A stretch of DNA of 54,504 nt, from NCBI GenBank assembly GCA_002748705.1, contig PDSZ01000030.1, positions 1 to 54,504 of the forward strand. Direction: 5' to 3'. Every line of letters begins with the position of its first letter. Position 1 is the first letter of the stretch. The notes under the pieces are model-generated. The model made no database searches, was not told the origin of the DNA, and saw only the letters and a list, made by a program, of their open reading frames with translations. Made by a program: the position numbers and the translations under genes. This document shows, piece by piece, positions 44,457 through 53,143 of this stretch. The stretch is from Candidatus Fermentibacterota bacterium (lineage in GTDB: Bacteria > Fermentibacterota > Fermentibacteria > Fermentibacterales > Fermentibacteraceae).

Positions 44457-45845
44457 ATGATCATGTATGCTGTTTTCAGGTTTATGTTGCTTGCAATCCC
44501 TGCCGCTTCTTTTATAGTCGAGGTTCCCGATCCTCCTCCTGCTGAAGGTTATATTCCGCTCTCTGTTCCATCAACAGAGGCAGAACTTGCTCCATTCACA
44601 ATACTGAGAACAAGCTCAAAGGAAGATCTGGAAGAATATTTGTCTTTCGGCTATCCCGCTCCGGAGCTTCAGGCTATTCTGGAAGATGAATCCATTCCGG
44701 AAGAAGACCGTTACTGGCTTGACTGCAGAATGCGAAGTGCTGTTGCTCAGCTTTTGCACCGGTTCTACGACAGGAACGGGAACATGATTGAAGTGGAAGC
44801 TGAATGGATTGCTTCCGGTGAACCGTACTGGCAGGAGATAATGATGGTTTATCCTCCTGTTCCGGAGCGTATAGAACCGGAACTCAGGCCTGGAGAGATT
44901 CGGGTAGCTCCCCGTACTTGTTGTAATGGACATGTTGAGCTGAGGGCTACAGGTCCCGCACTGCCTGAATCAATAGAGAGTGGTCTCCTTTACAACCTTT
45001 ACGGTGAAGAAACAGGTCATCTCATAGTGCTTCCTTCTAAAAGCAGAGTCTCAAGAACAGGTTCTGTGGCAACCACAAGAACCGCCACGCGACCTGGTAA
45101 CAGCGCAGTCAATTTGTGCTTCATGTATGGTGACGGTACATACAGAATAGCTAATGCAAGAGAGAATCACCCTGGAATAAGGGCCTGGGGTAATCTCAGG
45201 CTTGGTCTGAGTATGGATGGCAGCATAGCTGTTCTCTGCGGATCAGTAAGAACAGACTCGAATAGATATCGGTCTACAGTAATTGTCTTCGACAGCTCCG
45301 GCAGAGAGATAGAGAGCTATGAAATGCCTTGTCCTTTTGCTTTAACTGCCTATGGTACAACGGTATCGCCGAACAATAAATACATAGCTTGTGCAGGGAC
45401 AGATTTCGGCAGAGGTATAAGTTCGGGTTCAGTGATTATCAACAGGGAAACAGGTGAAGTCAGGCATTACAAGCGTGCGTCAGGAAGAGCACCGTATTTC
45501 TCCGAGAACAGCAGATTCTGCGTTCTTACCGGGTGTATTCCTACTCAGAGCAGCTATGTTATAGATCTTGAGGACGAAAGCTGTTTGCGGGTTCCCAATT
45601 CTCAGGCTGTTGCAGGAGAGATCAACATTGGTTCCTCAAGTGTCTGCAACAATCCCAGAATACTAGCCTTTTCAGGCAGGGTTTTTGTTGATGCGGATAA
45701 TGTGTTTTCAACTCCGGATCTTGACTCCTCCACATTATCTCCCAACGGATATTTCTGCATAAACAGCACAAATGGGTCGGTATATGGAGCAAGTTGTTCA
45801 ATGATACTTCTGAATCTCAGCAGTTTCCTTGAGGAGGGGCAGTAA
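44457..45845 (+). CDS. Secreted beta-propeller-like protein of unknown function
   Basis: 462 residues. Signal-like N-terminus (FRFMLLAIPAASFIVEVPDP), a charged helical region to about 140, then beta repeats resembling WD40/propeller blades (LRLGLSMDGSIAVLCGS, TVSPNNKYIACAGTDFG, TLSPNGYFCINSTNGSVYGA). The C-terminus is LNLSSFLEEGQ. No catalytic motif or sorting domain. The next gene's ATG overlaps its stop (TAATG), and the pair seems to have existed twice, see 44166. ATG 44463 is an equally good start. Confidence 0.75.
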   Translation: MIMYAVFRFMLLAIPAASFIVEVPDPPPAEGYIPLSVPSTEAELAPFTILRTSSKEDLEEYLSFGYPAPELQAILEDESIPEEDRYWLDCRMRSAVAQLLHRFYDRNGNMIEVEAEWIASGEPYWQEIMMVYPPVPERIEPELRPGEIRVAPRTCCNGHVELRATGPALPESIESGLLYNLYGEETGHLIVLPSKSRVSRTGSVATTRTATRPGNSAVNLCFMYGDGTYRIANARENHPGIRAWGNLRLGLSMDGSIAVLCGSVRTDSNRYRSTVIVFDSSGREIESYEMPCPFALTAYGTTVSPNNKYIACAGTDFGRGISSGSVIINRETGEVRHYKRASGRAPYFSENSRFCVLTGCIPTQSSYVIDLEDESCLRVPNSQAVAGEINIGSSSVCNNPRILAFSGRVFVDADNVFSTPDLDSSTLSPNGYFCINSTNGSVYGASCSMILLNLSSFLEEGQ

Positions 45846-45894
45846 TGATGTTTAGATTCTTTACTCTGCTTGTCTGTGTTCTGACTGGAGTTTC
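45734..45894 (+). repeat. Intact copy of the duplicated gene junction
   Basis: Spans the last 37 codons of the propeller gene and the first 16 codons of the M23 gene. It matches 44166-44324 with a small number of substitutions and a two-base difference. Outside these limits the two copies diverge abruptly. Confidence 0.88.
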
Positions 45895-48448
45895 GCTTAA
45901 CTGGCCCGTTGGTGACGGAAGTACAGGCTCAATTACAAGAACTCTTCTCACTTCCTTTGGAGACAACAATCCTCAATGGGATAATCTTGAGAGCGACAGC
46001 TGCAATTTCCACATAGGAATTGATATTCCGCCCTGTAACGGAGAGTATGAAGTTCGTGCTGCGGCAGGAGGCTATTTCAGCGAAATCTTTTATGACACTT
46101 TAACTAAGCAGTACTTCGTAGTTATCGTAGATGATTACTATACATCAGAATATGGCTGGGGTTATCAGCATTTAACTGAACCTGATTCTGCAAATGTGGC
46201 CTGGAAAAAAGGAGAATATATACCTGTTAACGGGCTGATAGCAGAGATGAGTACCCAGAATACCAACAATCCACATTTGCATTTCCATTGGGTTCCTCGC
46301 AACGGAGTTACTATGGGCGGTTCAGCTGTTAATCCGCTGGATTCCCTTCCGAATTCTGAACTTCTTACATGGGTGTGGAATCAGTATTTCCCGTCTTATC
46401 CGAAATGGACTGATTTTGTAATGTTCATTGAGGATATGCCTATATCATCATGGCCGCAAAGCCACAGTCAGCTTAATGTTCTGGATCCGACTTCCATAAG
46501 AGGCAGTGTTGATATCTTATACGGCTATTGCCTGGAAGCAATAGGCTCCATTGGTTTTCAGTCTGTTTGTTCCGTTAATGCCCAGACCATCAAGTGGTCT
46601 GTTCTTCCAACGGGCTGGAGCAATGCAGACACAGCGTTAACTATGTATTCAGCTGAATTTTCGGAGCAGCTTGGTGCCTTTCCAGAGGACAATGAGAAGT
46701 ACCGGCTTCATTACTTCCGGCTTATGGACTATGAGCAGATTGGTGTTGATACTGTTCCGATCGGCCGTGTTGTGTGTGCCAGCAATGGCAGCTTGAATGG
46801 CTTTGCAGGAATTCAGACCATACAGGAGAATTGCTGGAAAACAAATGCAGGTTGCTCTGACAGTATTTCAATTGTGCCGGAAAATGCTTTATATGCCGAT
46901 GGACCGTATAAGATTATAATTGAATCAATGGCTCATGACTCAACTTATCATGTATACACAGACAGTCTCATCGTTGATAACTATCTGCCCTATGTTGAGC
47001 ATGTTCAGGTATACCAGCTGAATCCTGAAGTACTTATGTACGATGCTCATTGGGTAACATCTATGGATTTTACTACAAGAGAATTGGAAGATTCAACTTA
47101 CGGATATCTCAGTGACTCGATTATCAATCCTGTTCAGGTAAAGATAGGAGTATATGAACCCCTGGATCCGAACGATATGCCGGATATTTGGCTGAGCGGT
47201 GCATGGGGTGGTGAAACCAGGTGGCATTCCTACGAACTGGGGCCGCTATACCTGTTTCATCCGCTAAACGCTCATAATCCTGATTACAGCTCCACCGATG
47301 CTCTTTACTACTACACATATCAGACAAATCTTGGACTTGATGGTTACTATGGAGATCTTAAATTAAATATATCAGGAGGAAGGGATCTGTCCGGTAACCC
47401 TCTAGACAGCGATCCATCTTCAGTTACTCCTCCAACAGACAAAGGTGAGGAAGAAAAAGGTGTTGACAGCAGTTATCAATGGGACTGCTGTTACCCAGAT
47501 TTCGAAAGGCATATGGCTCCTCCTAATACCGTATGGGGATACTGGAGTCTCGGGCTTTCATCAGGTAAAATTTCTGTTCCACTGAACCAGGCACAGTCAA
47601 ACAGCTGCTTCTGGACAAAATGGAACACAGGATTGGGTTGCCAATTTAGTTGCTGCCCGTCTCAGCAGGGCTTTTGGATGGTTAGTACAACCCCTTTATC
47701 TCACTTTGTAGTCAGAATAGTTGATTTTACCGGTACAGACATCAAGACTTGTACTGTTCCAACAATGTTCCCTACAGATCCAGATTCAAGTGTTTTTACA
47801 ACCCAAGTGTCATCAGTTATATTCACTTTAAACCTATTATCGGGCATAGGAATGGGTGACTACTGCTGGATACCAGTAGATAACATAATAATAAAACCTT
47901 ATGGTACAGAAATAGATGAAGATATTCAGGTTCCTTCATACTCTTTTCCACAAGTATTCTGTATTACTGCCGATGGAAGGCGGAAATGTTATAATTTGCC
48001 TTCAGGAGAAGACGCCACTATAACTGAGCTGATACATTATCCTGGCGATGAGAACAAGGTGATTGTTAAGTATTCTGTAAACTCCCAGAACTTTACAAGG
48101 GTATTAAATCCACCGTTGCTGGAAATACTCGAAAGCAGTGTTCAGGAAAGAAATGTGAATTCTGCTTCTGAAGCTCTGCCGGCATCAACAGTTAGTTTCA
48201 GCTTCGATGTTCTTCAGAATCCTGCTTCCCATGAGTTATCAGTATTGGTGTCTGTTGCGAACCGGGGCGAAATAAGTCTTGATCTGTATGATGTTGCCGG
48301 AAGACATGTGAGCAATGTCATGACCTCAGAAGTACAGAGTGGAGTCCATGAGTTCACCTCAGAGATACATCTGCCGGATGGAGTTTACTTTTGTCGCCTG
48401 GTGTCCAACGAAGGAGAAATCACAAGAAAGATCGTTGTGACACAGTAG
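45845..48448 (+). CDS. Secreted M23 (LytM-like) metallopeptidase-fold protein with C-terminal sorting domain
   Basis: 867 residues. Signal peptide MMFRFFTLLVCVLTGVSLN, then an M23 domain (about 45-165): zinc ligands in CNFHIGIDIPPCNG (HxxxD) and NNPHLHFHWVPRNG (HxH). About 550 residues of beta-rich, Cys-containing sequence follow without a family I recognise. The last 80 residues form a type IX-like sorting domain (LQNPASHELSVLVSVANRG, LDLYDVAGRHVSNV, LPDGVYFCRLV). M23 enzymes cut peptidoglycan or protein; the zinc ligands are intact. GGAGGGG lies before ATG 45845, which overlaps the preceding stop. Confidence 0.85.
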   Translation: MMFRFFTLLVCVLTGVSLNWPVGDGSTGSITRTLLTSFGDNNPQWDNLESDSCNFHIGIDIPPCNGEYEVRAAAGGYFSEIFYDTLTKQYFVVIVDDYYTSEYGWGYQHLTEPDSANVAWKKGEYIPVNGLIAEMSTQNTNNPHLHFHWVPRNGVTMGGSAVNPLDSLPNSELLTWVWNQYFPSYPKWTDFVMFIEDMPISSWPQSHSQLNVLDPTSIRGSVDILYGYCLEAIGSIGFQSVCSVNAQTIKWSVLPTGWSNADTALTMYSAEFSEQLGAFPEDNEKYRLHYFRLMDYEQIGVDTVPIGRVVCASNGSLNGFAGIQTIQENCWKTNAGCSDSISIVPENALYADGPYKIIIESMAHDSTYHVYTDSLIVDNYLPYVEHVQVYQLNPEVLMYDAHWVTSMDFTTRELEDSTYGYLSDSIINPVQVKIGVYEPLDPNDMPDIWLSGAWGGETRWHSYELGPLYLFHPLNAHNPDYSSTDALYYYTYQTNLGLDGYYGDLKLNISGGRDLSGNPLDSDPSSVTPPTDKGEEEKGVDSSYQWDCCYPDFERHMAPPNTVWGYWSLGLSSGKISVPLNQAQSNSCFWTKWNTGLGCQFSCCPSQQGFWMVSTTPLSHFVVRIVDFTGTDIKTCTVPTMFPTDPDSSVFTTQVSSVIFTLNLLSGIGMGDYCWIPVDNIIIKPYGTEIDEDIQVPSYSFPQVFCITADGRRKCYNLPSGEDATITELIHYPGDENKVIVKYSVNSQNFTRVLNPPLLEILESSVQERNVNSASEALPASTVSFSFDVLQNPASHELSVLVSVANRGEISLDLYDVAGRHVSNVMTSEVQSGVHEFTSEIHLPDGVYFCRLVSNEGEITRKIVVTQ

Positions 48449-48539
48449 GCAGCCCCATCTAAATACTTACTACCAAATATAATGCAACAATAAAAGGGCT
48501 AAGCACTATTGGCTAAACTGCATTTCTCACGAGACCTTC

Positions 48540-48580
48540 AATCAGGCTGACTTCTGCCAGGATTCAGCCTGATTTCTTCT
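48540..48580 (+). terminator. Rho-independent terminator-like hairpin
   Basis: AATCAGGCTGA (48540-48550) and TCAGCCTGATT (48564-48574) pair perfectly over 11 bases around a 13-base loop, followed by TCTTCTTCC. It lies 92 bases after the M23 gene and 135 bases from the end of the transposase gene, and its T-rich side suits the plus strand. Confidence 0.65.
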
Positions 48581-48708
48581 TCCGGCCAGTGTTCTCTTGC
48601 GTTCTCATATGGATTTGGCCTTGCTTGGGAGTGTTCCGGAGGTACTTGATTGAGTCAGTGCGTACCCATCCATCTGCCTCTTCAGGCGACTGGACAGCAA
48701 GTGAATGA

Positions 48709-50097
48709 TCAAGCCCGTAAAGGAATGCTGCGGATTTTTCTATGGATGATAGAGTACTCATCTGACCACGGATAACCGCAGGAGAATGACACCAGCACTC
48801 GTCTCACGCTGAATCTGAGCACAGCACCGATCTTGAGCAGCTTCAGACGGATGGTTCCGCACTGAGCTCTGGCAAAGCTAGTGCCCTCTATACCCAGCAC
48901 TCTAAAGGTACTCAGCAGGATGCAGGCAAAGGTTGAAAACCATAACCTCAACTGATTCGATGACATGTAATGGGTGCTGGTTCTGTCGGCGAAAAGGTCA
49001 AGCTGCTGCTCTTTGATACGGTTCTCCATCTCACCTCTGGCACAGTAAACCTGTTCGTAGAGTTTCCTGTCACTGTCAGGCAGACTGGTTACTATGAATT
49101 GAGGATTCGATCCCTTGTTCAGGTGCTCAGCTTTACCGATCACCCGTTTTTCCTGCCGCCAGCTCTTCCTGGTCTTGTACCAGAACCAGGTAAACACCCG
49201 GGCTGCCTTGCCTGTTTCCTCATAACGCTTACGGGCTACATAGAGCTGGCGGCCTATGATCTTTTTCAGCCGGATGTTCTTTGCTACACCAAGAATGTAG
49301 TCAACCTTATTGTCTTCGCACCAGCTCATGATGTAATCCCGGCTGAATCCGCTGTCTCCGCGAATCAGTATTCTCACATTAGGCCATCGTGCTCTCAGCC
49401 TGCCGATGATGTACTCGAATTCTTCTACGCTGCCCTTCGCCGGATCAATACAGGAGCGCCTCAGCTTTGCGCAGAGAGGATGTCCGTTGCAGAATATGTA
49501 CAGAGGGAGATAGCAGTAATTGTTGTAGTAAGCGTGGAAAAACTTCCCTTCCTGTTCTCCATGTATGATGTCATCGGTGGCATCAATGTCGAGAATGAGC
49601 CGTTTGGGTATACCTTCCTTCATCTCGGTTATCCTGATGAATGTGCTTACAAGGGTCTCGCGGATACGATCCACTGACACCGGCGTCCGCTTATACCTGT
49701 CGCTCTTTTGTGAACTCAGCTCAAGTCTGTTCAGGGTACTCTTTCCGGCAAGTGCTTTGCCTCGGTATTCAGCGGATCGCCGGTTCTCACCAGTGAGATC
49801 GGTCTTCCCAACGGCAAGAGCGAGCAGAGGATCTGTTCTCAAACGATCATGATCATCCAGATCTTCGTACCCGAGAGCAAGACCGTAAACCCTCTGAGCA
49901 ACAAGCTCCTCGACGGTGTGCTTGATTCTGGAAGGGTCTCTGTTATCAGTGAAGCAGTCGGCAAGTTCTCTGATCATTCCGGTACGGGCTTCCACCTCAC
50001 GCAGAAGGAGAGTACCTCCATCTGTGGAGACATACCCTCCATCGAACTTGCCTACTTCTGTCTCCCAGCCCTTGAAATTCAAGCTGTGATTGACCAT
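48709..50097 (-). CDS. IS1380-family transposase
   Basis: 462 residues, full length for the family. N-terminal FDGGYVSTDGGTLLLREVEA and ALGYEDLDDHDRLRTDPLLA are IS1380 hallmarks. Acidic catalytic residues are visible in LDIDATDDIIHGEQEGKFFH, in ILIRGDSGFSRDYI and in ARGEMENRIKEQQLDLFADR. The reading frame is intact, so the enzyme could be active. I could not define the terminal inverted repeats of the element: the flanks at 48449-48708 and 50098-50200 show no convincing pair. An IS630 element starts 105 bases beyond the transposase start. Confidence 0.93.
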   Translation of the reverse strand: MVNHSLNFKGWETEVGKFDGGYVSTDGGTLLLREVEARTGMIRELADCFTDNRDPSRIKHTVEELVAQRVYGLALGYEDLDDHDRLRTDPLLALAVGKTDLTGENRRSAEYRGKALAGKSTLNRLELSSQKSDRYKRTPVSVDRIRETLVSTFIRITEMKEGIPKRLILDIDATDDIIHGEQEGKFFHAYYNNYCYLPLYIFCNGHPLCAKLRRSCIDPAKGSVEEFEYIIGRLRARWPNVRILIRGDSGFSRDYIMSWCEDNKVDYILGVAKNIRLKKIIGRQLYVARKRYEETGKAARVFTWFWYKTRKSWRQEKRVIGKAEHLNKGSNPQFIVTSLPDSDRKLYEQVYCARGEMENRIKEQQLDLFADRTSTHYMSSNQLRLWFSTFACILLSTFRVLGIEGTSFARAQCGTIRLKLLKIGAVLRFSVRRVLVSFSCGYPWSDEYSIIHRKIRSIPLRA

Positions 50098-50202
50098 TAT
50101 TGGAGTGACACTTTGTATTCATGATCAGGCCGTTTCTGTCGAGTGTTATGTTGTTATCTTTCAATGCAATATAAAACTCTGAAGAAGCGGCCTTTTCAAC
50201 TA

Positions 50203-50218
50203 GTATCTAATTGCAAAA
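50203..50218 (+). repeat. Left inverted repeat of the IS630 element
   Basis: GTATCTAATTGCAAAA, preceded by the TA target dinucleotide; pairs with 51336-51351 at 14 of 16 positions. Confidence 0.85.
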
Positions 50219-50274
50219 GTTAATGCTATGTGCTATATTTGATGAGGATGTTATATACCCATCAAGGAGGCTTC

Positions 50275-51347
50275 ATGGCGTACAAATCGGTTCAAATCGA
50301 CCTTACAGACGAGGACAGAGCTGCACTAGAGCAGAATGTCCGCTCCAGCAAAACAGAACATCGTTTTTACATTCGAAGTAAAATCATTCTTATGGCCGCC
50401 GAAGGCACAGGCACTAATGAGATAGCGCGTTCACTTGATATCAGACCCGGTACTGTAAGCAAATGGAGAGTCCGTTTTTCTAAAGGTGGCATAAACGCTC
50501 TTCTCGATTCTCCTAGATCTGGGTCGCCTGGCAAGTACACAAAAGAAACAGAACTGAGAATTCTTTCCAAACTTGATGAACCAGTCGCAGGCGGGGAAAC
50601 TGTATGGACTGCCCGGCTTATCGCAAAGGAACTGGGAGATGTTTCAACTGATTATTCTGGCGTGTGTTTCGTAAATACGGTATACAGTTACAGCGTAGAA
50701 GAAGCTGGTGCATAAGTACTGATCCGCAGTTTGCTGAAAAGGCCGCTGACATTGTGGGGCTTTATCTATCTCCCCCTGAAAACGCAATTGTTTTCAGTGT
50801 TGACGAAAAGCCCTCTATACAAGCACTGGAAAGGTCACAGGGCTATCTTCGCTTCAATGACGGAAAAACATTCACGGGCTTCAGTGACAGATACAAGCGC
50901 CATGGAACAACAACTCTTTTCGCCGCCCTGGAGGTCGCAACCGGTCTGGTAAAAACCGGACATTTCAAACGGAGGCGTCGTCGCGAGTTTCTCCAGTTCA
51001 TGAATCAGGTTGTATCACAGTATCCTGAGGATCAGGAGATTCATGTCATACTTGATAACCTGAATACTCACAAGAAAAAGAATGGCAATTGGTTATCGCG
51101 TCATCCCAATGTTCATTTTCACTTCACCCCAACGAATGCAAGCTGGTTGAATCAGATTGAAGTGTGGTTCAGTATACTGACGGTGAGAGTGCTGAGAAAT
51201 GGGAGTTACACTTCCCCCAGACAGGTCAGAAACGCAATTGAGAAGTATACTGAAGCCTATTGTGAAGATTGCAGACCTTTCAAATGGACCAAGGAAAAGG
51301 TGCACCAGGTTACTCTCAAGAGATGTTTCGCTGATTTATGCAAGTAG
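50275..51347 (+). pseudogene. IS630 transposase in two frames
   Basis: Translation starts at ATG 50275 after AAGGAGG. The first frame (to 50715) carries the helix-turn-helix region: GTNEIARSLDIRPGTVSKWR and LIAKELGDVSTDY. About position 50655-50665 the expected protein continues in the next frame with VFRKYGIQLQRRRSWC, and then the DDE core (FSVDEKPSIQALER, HVILDNLNTHKKK, NASWLNQIEVWFS) to the stop at 51345-51347. The shift is -1 and the site has no obvious slippery run, so I favour a disabling mutation or a sequencing error over programmed frameshifting. An alternative view is two separate ORFs, 50275-50715 and 50664-51347. Confidence 0.85.
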
Positions 51348-51351
51348 ATAC
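51336..51351 (-). repeat. Right inverted repeat of the IS630 element
   Basis: On the minus strand GTATCTACTTGCATAA, followed outward by TA. It overlaps the last codons of the transposase gene. Confidence 0.85.
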
Positions 51352-51466
51352 TAGGTTGACTGTTGGATTTATAAATTATTATTTACCCATTAAAATGCGG
51401 TAAAGACCTAGTCCTTTTGTGAAGTTAGTCACTGATTTTAGTCTCATAGCCTAAAGACAGGGATTT

Positions 51467-52963
51467 ATGGATATTTTACTTACTTTTACAGGGTTTAGAG
51501 ATCCTTATTCTAAGGGTTTCGTAGATAGTGAAGAACAACCAGGACCAATCCTGTCGTTATTAAAGGTCAGAAGCTTCAAACATGTATTTCTCATTGATAC
51601 GCCCACCACTACTGAGCACAGTCGAAAAACTAAAGAGGAAATCAATACATTGTACCCGGACTGCAATGTTCATATTCGTGATATAAGACTTTCCGATCCA
51701 ACCATCTATCGAGATATTATTAACGGTTTGAAAAGGCATGCGTATGCCATTCAAGAAGAGTATAGCCAAGCCAGCTTCTTTATCTCTGTAGCATCAGGCA
51801 CACCACAGATGCATGCTTGCTGGATGTTGCTGGCAGCATCTGGAGAAATTCCTGCCAAGATTCTTCATGTAAGACCCCCACGCTTTGTGACAAAGAATCT
51901 CCCGGTCGTGAGCGAGATTGATCTGGCATCAGAAGAGTTTCCAGCAGTCAGGTTTAAATCTTCCAGCTTTGCTATTGATGATCATGAATTGGATGTGGAT
52001 TCGGTCCGATTACAGCTCGGGATTGTCGGAGACCATCCAGCCATACTCAAAGCCCTTGAGACGGGGGCAATGCTGGCTTCTTCAATTGTTCCGATCCTGA
52101 TTACTGGAGAGACCGGTACCGGAAAAGAATTGTTTGCCCGCTATGTCCATGCATTGAGTGGCCGGCCTCAGGACACCTTCATAGCGGTCAACTGTGCGGC
52201 GATTCCGGAGGACCTTGTTGAAAGCATTCTTTTTGGACATAAAAAAGGTGCCTTTACCGGGGCTGTGAATGATCAGACCGGAAAGTTTGATGCGGCTCAC
52301 AAGGGAACCCTGTTTCTGGATGAGCTTGGGGAACTGCCGCTGCCTGCTCAGGCGAAACTATTAAGGGTACTTCAGGACGGCATTGTCGAGCCGATCGGTC
52401 AAACCAGAGGCCATGTGGTTGATGTCCGGATCATTGCGGCCACCAATCGTGAACTCCGCAAACAGATCCGCAAAGATAATTTCCGGGAAGACCTTTATTA
52501 CCGAGTGAATGTCGGTGAGATCAAACTGCCCCCCCTGCGCAAGCGGCGTTCAGATATTCCCAAGCTTGCACTCCATATTCTGGACCGATTAAATGGCTCA
52601 CTGAAAAGGCAGCGCAGACTTACTGCTGATGCACTCAAGCGTCTTCAAGCTCACAACTGGGAAGGCAACATCAGGGATCTTGAGAATGTCATTGAGCGCT
52701 CTGTGAGATTGAGCCGTGTGGAGGTGCTGGATGCTTCAGATCTCCTTATTACCGAGCCGATCACCTATGCAGATCCATTGGATGTTTTGCCCGAGCCTTA
52801 CGAGGGATTTTCTCTGGATGAGTTTCTCGGCAGTGCCCGCAAGCAGATGATTTTGAGGGCGCTTGAGGCTGCGAACGGCAACCAGAGTCAGGCGGCGAGA
52901 ATGTTGAGTGTAACCCCCCAGGCGGTGCACAAGTTTTTGAATCAGACAAAACAAAAACTTTAA
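51467..52963 (+). CDS. RtcR-like sigma54 activator with a CARF-like N-terminal domain
   Basis: 498 residues in three parts. Residues 1-175 resemble the CARF-like sensor of RtcR: LLTFTGFRDPY, PGPILSLLKV, HVFLIDTPTTT and ISVASGTPQMHACWMLLAAS, followed by AKILHVRPPR; E. coli RtcR has a closely similar TGTH...CWFLLAE...SSPPR stretch. Residues 190-430 are a sigma54 AAA+ domain: Walker A GETGTGKE (214-221), GAFTGA (261-266), Walker B GTLFLDELGE (280-289), arginine contacts in FREDLYYRVN. The last 35 residues form a Fis-type helix-turn-helix (GNQSQAARMLSVTPQAVHKF). RtcR senses RNA ends or nucleotide ligands and opens sigma54 promoters. A full-consensus sigma54 promoter lies 110 bases downstream. AGGGA precedes ATG 51467. 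Confidence 0.93.
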   Translation: MDILLTFTGFRDPYSKGFVDSEEQPGPILSLLKVRSFKHVFLIDTPTTTEHSRKTKEEINTLYPDCNVHIRDIRLSDPTIYRDIINGLKRHAYAIQEEYSQASFFISVASGTPQMHACWMLLAASGEIPAKILHVRPPRFVTKNLPVVSEIDLASEEFPAVRFKSSSFAIDDHELDVDSVRLQLGIVGDHPAILKALETGAMLASSIVPILITGETGTGKELFARYVHALSGRPQDTFIAVNCAAIPEDLVESILFGHKKGAFTGAVNDQTGKFDAAHKGTLFLDELGELPLPAQAKLLRVLQDGIVEPIGQTRGHVVDVRIIAATNRELRKQIRKDNFREDLYYRVNVGEIKLPPLRKRRSDIPKLALHILDRLNGSLKRQRRLTADALKRLQAHNWEGNIRDLENVIERSVRLSRVEVLDASDLLITEPITYADPLDVLPEPYEGFSLDEFLGSARKQMILRALEAANGNQSQAARMLSVTPQAVHKFLNQTKQKL

Positions 52964-52976
52964 ACCGGGGTTTAAA
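52959..52976 (+). promoter_or_regulatory. Inverted repeat, candidate enhancer site for the RtcR-like activator
   Basis: TTTAAACC-GG-GGTTTAAA: perfect eight-base arms with a two-base spacer, overlapping the activator's own stop codon. It is 98 bases upstream of the sigma54 -24 element, the range where Fis-type activators bind. There is no T-run for a terminator. Function is inferred from position and symmetry. Confidence 0.5.
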
Positions 52977-53073
52977 ATGTATCAACCTGAGTTGAAATAT
53001 AACCAAAGTCTTACCAATGACATCGATTTTATAATATATGCAATATCAGCATGTTACAGTCTTTTGAATTATT

Positions 53074-53089
53074 TGGCACACCAGTTGCT
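53074..53089 (+). promoter_or_regulatory. Sigma54 promoter (-24/-12)
   Basis: TGGCAC-ACCAG-TTGCT matches the consensus TGGCACRNNNNTTGCW at every position, with correct GG-to-GC spacing. The expected transcript start is near 53100, so the nuclease gene's ATG 53144 (with AAAGGAG upstream) is the first usable start. It lies directly after an RtcR-like activator gene and reads into the nuclease and VWA genes. Confidence 0.9.
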
Positions 53090-53143
53090 AAAGACTAGAT
53101 GCAGAAAGAAACGCAATTGGTTGAAAAAGCAAAAGGAGCAACG

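Larger units (their letters stand above)
50203..51351 (+). mobile_element. IS630-family insertion sequence
   Basis: 1,149 bases. Terminal inverted repeats GTATCTAATTGCAAAA (50203-50218) and, reversed, GTATCTACTTGCATAA (51351-51336) match at 14 of 16 positions. The ends are flanked by TA on both sides (50201-50202 and 51352-51353), the target duplication expected for IS630/Tc1 elements. It contains a single transposase gene split by a frameshift. Confidence 0.88.

Noticed and set aside
48564..48761. 65-residue minus-strand frame ending RKKKSG downstream of the IS1380 transposase
   Set aside because: It overlaps the transposase 3' end in another frame and contains the terminator hairpin; no supporting ribosome site or homology was recognised.
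48449..50200. Inverted repeats for the IS1380 element
   Set aside because: TTGCATTATATTT-like segments on both sides are only weakly similar; no pair good enough to set element ends.
51354..51466. Sigma70-type promoter for the RtcR-like gene (TTGACT near 51356)
   Set aside because: No well-spaced -10 element follows; AT-rich stretches make chance matches likely.
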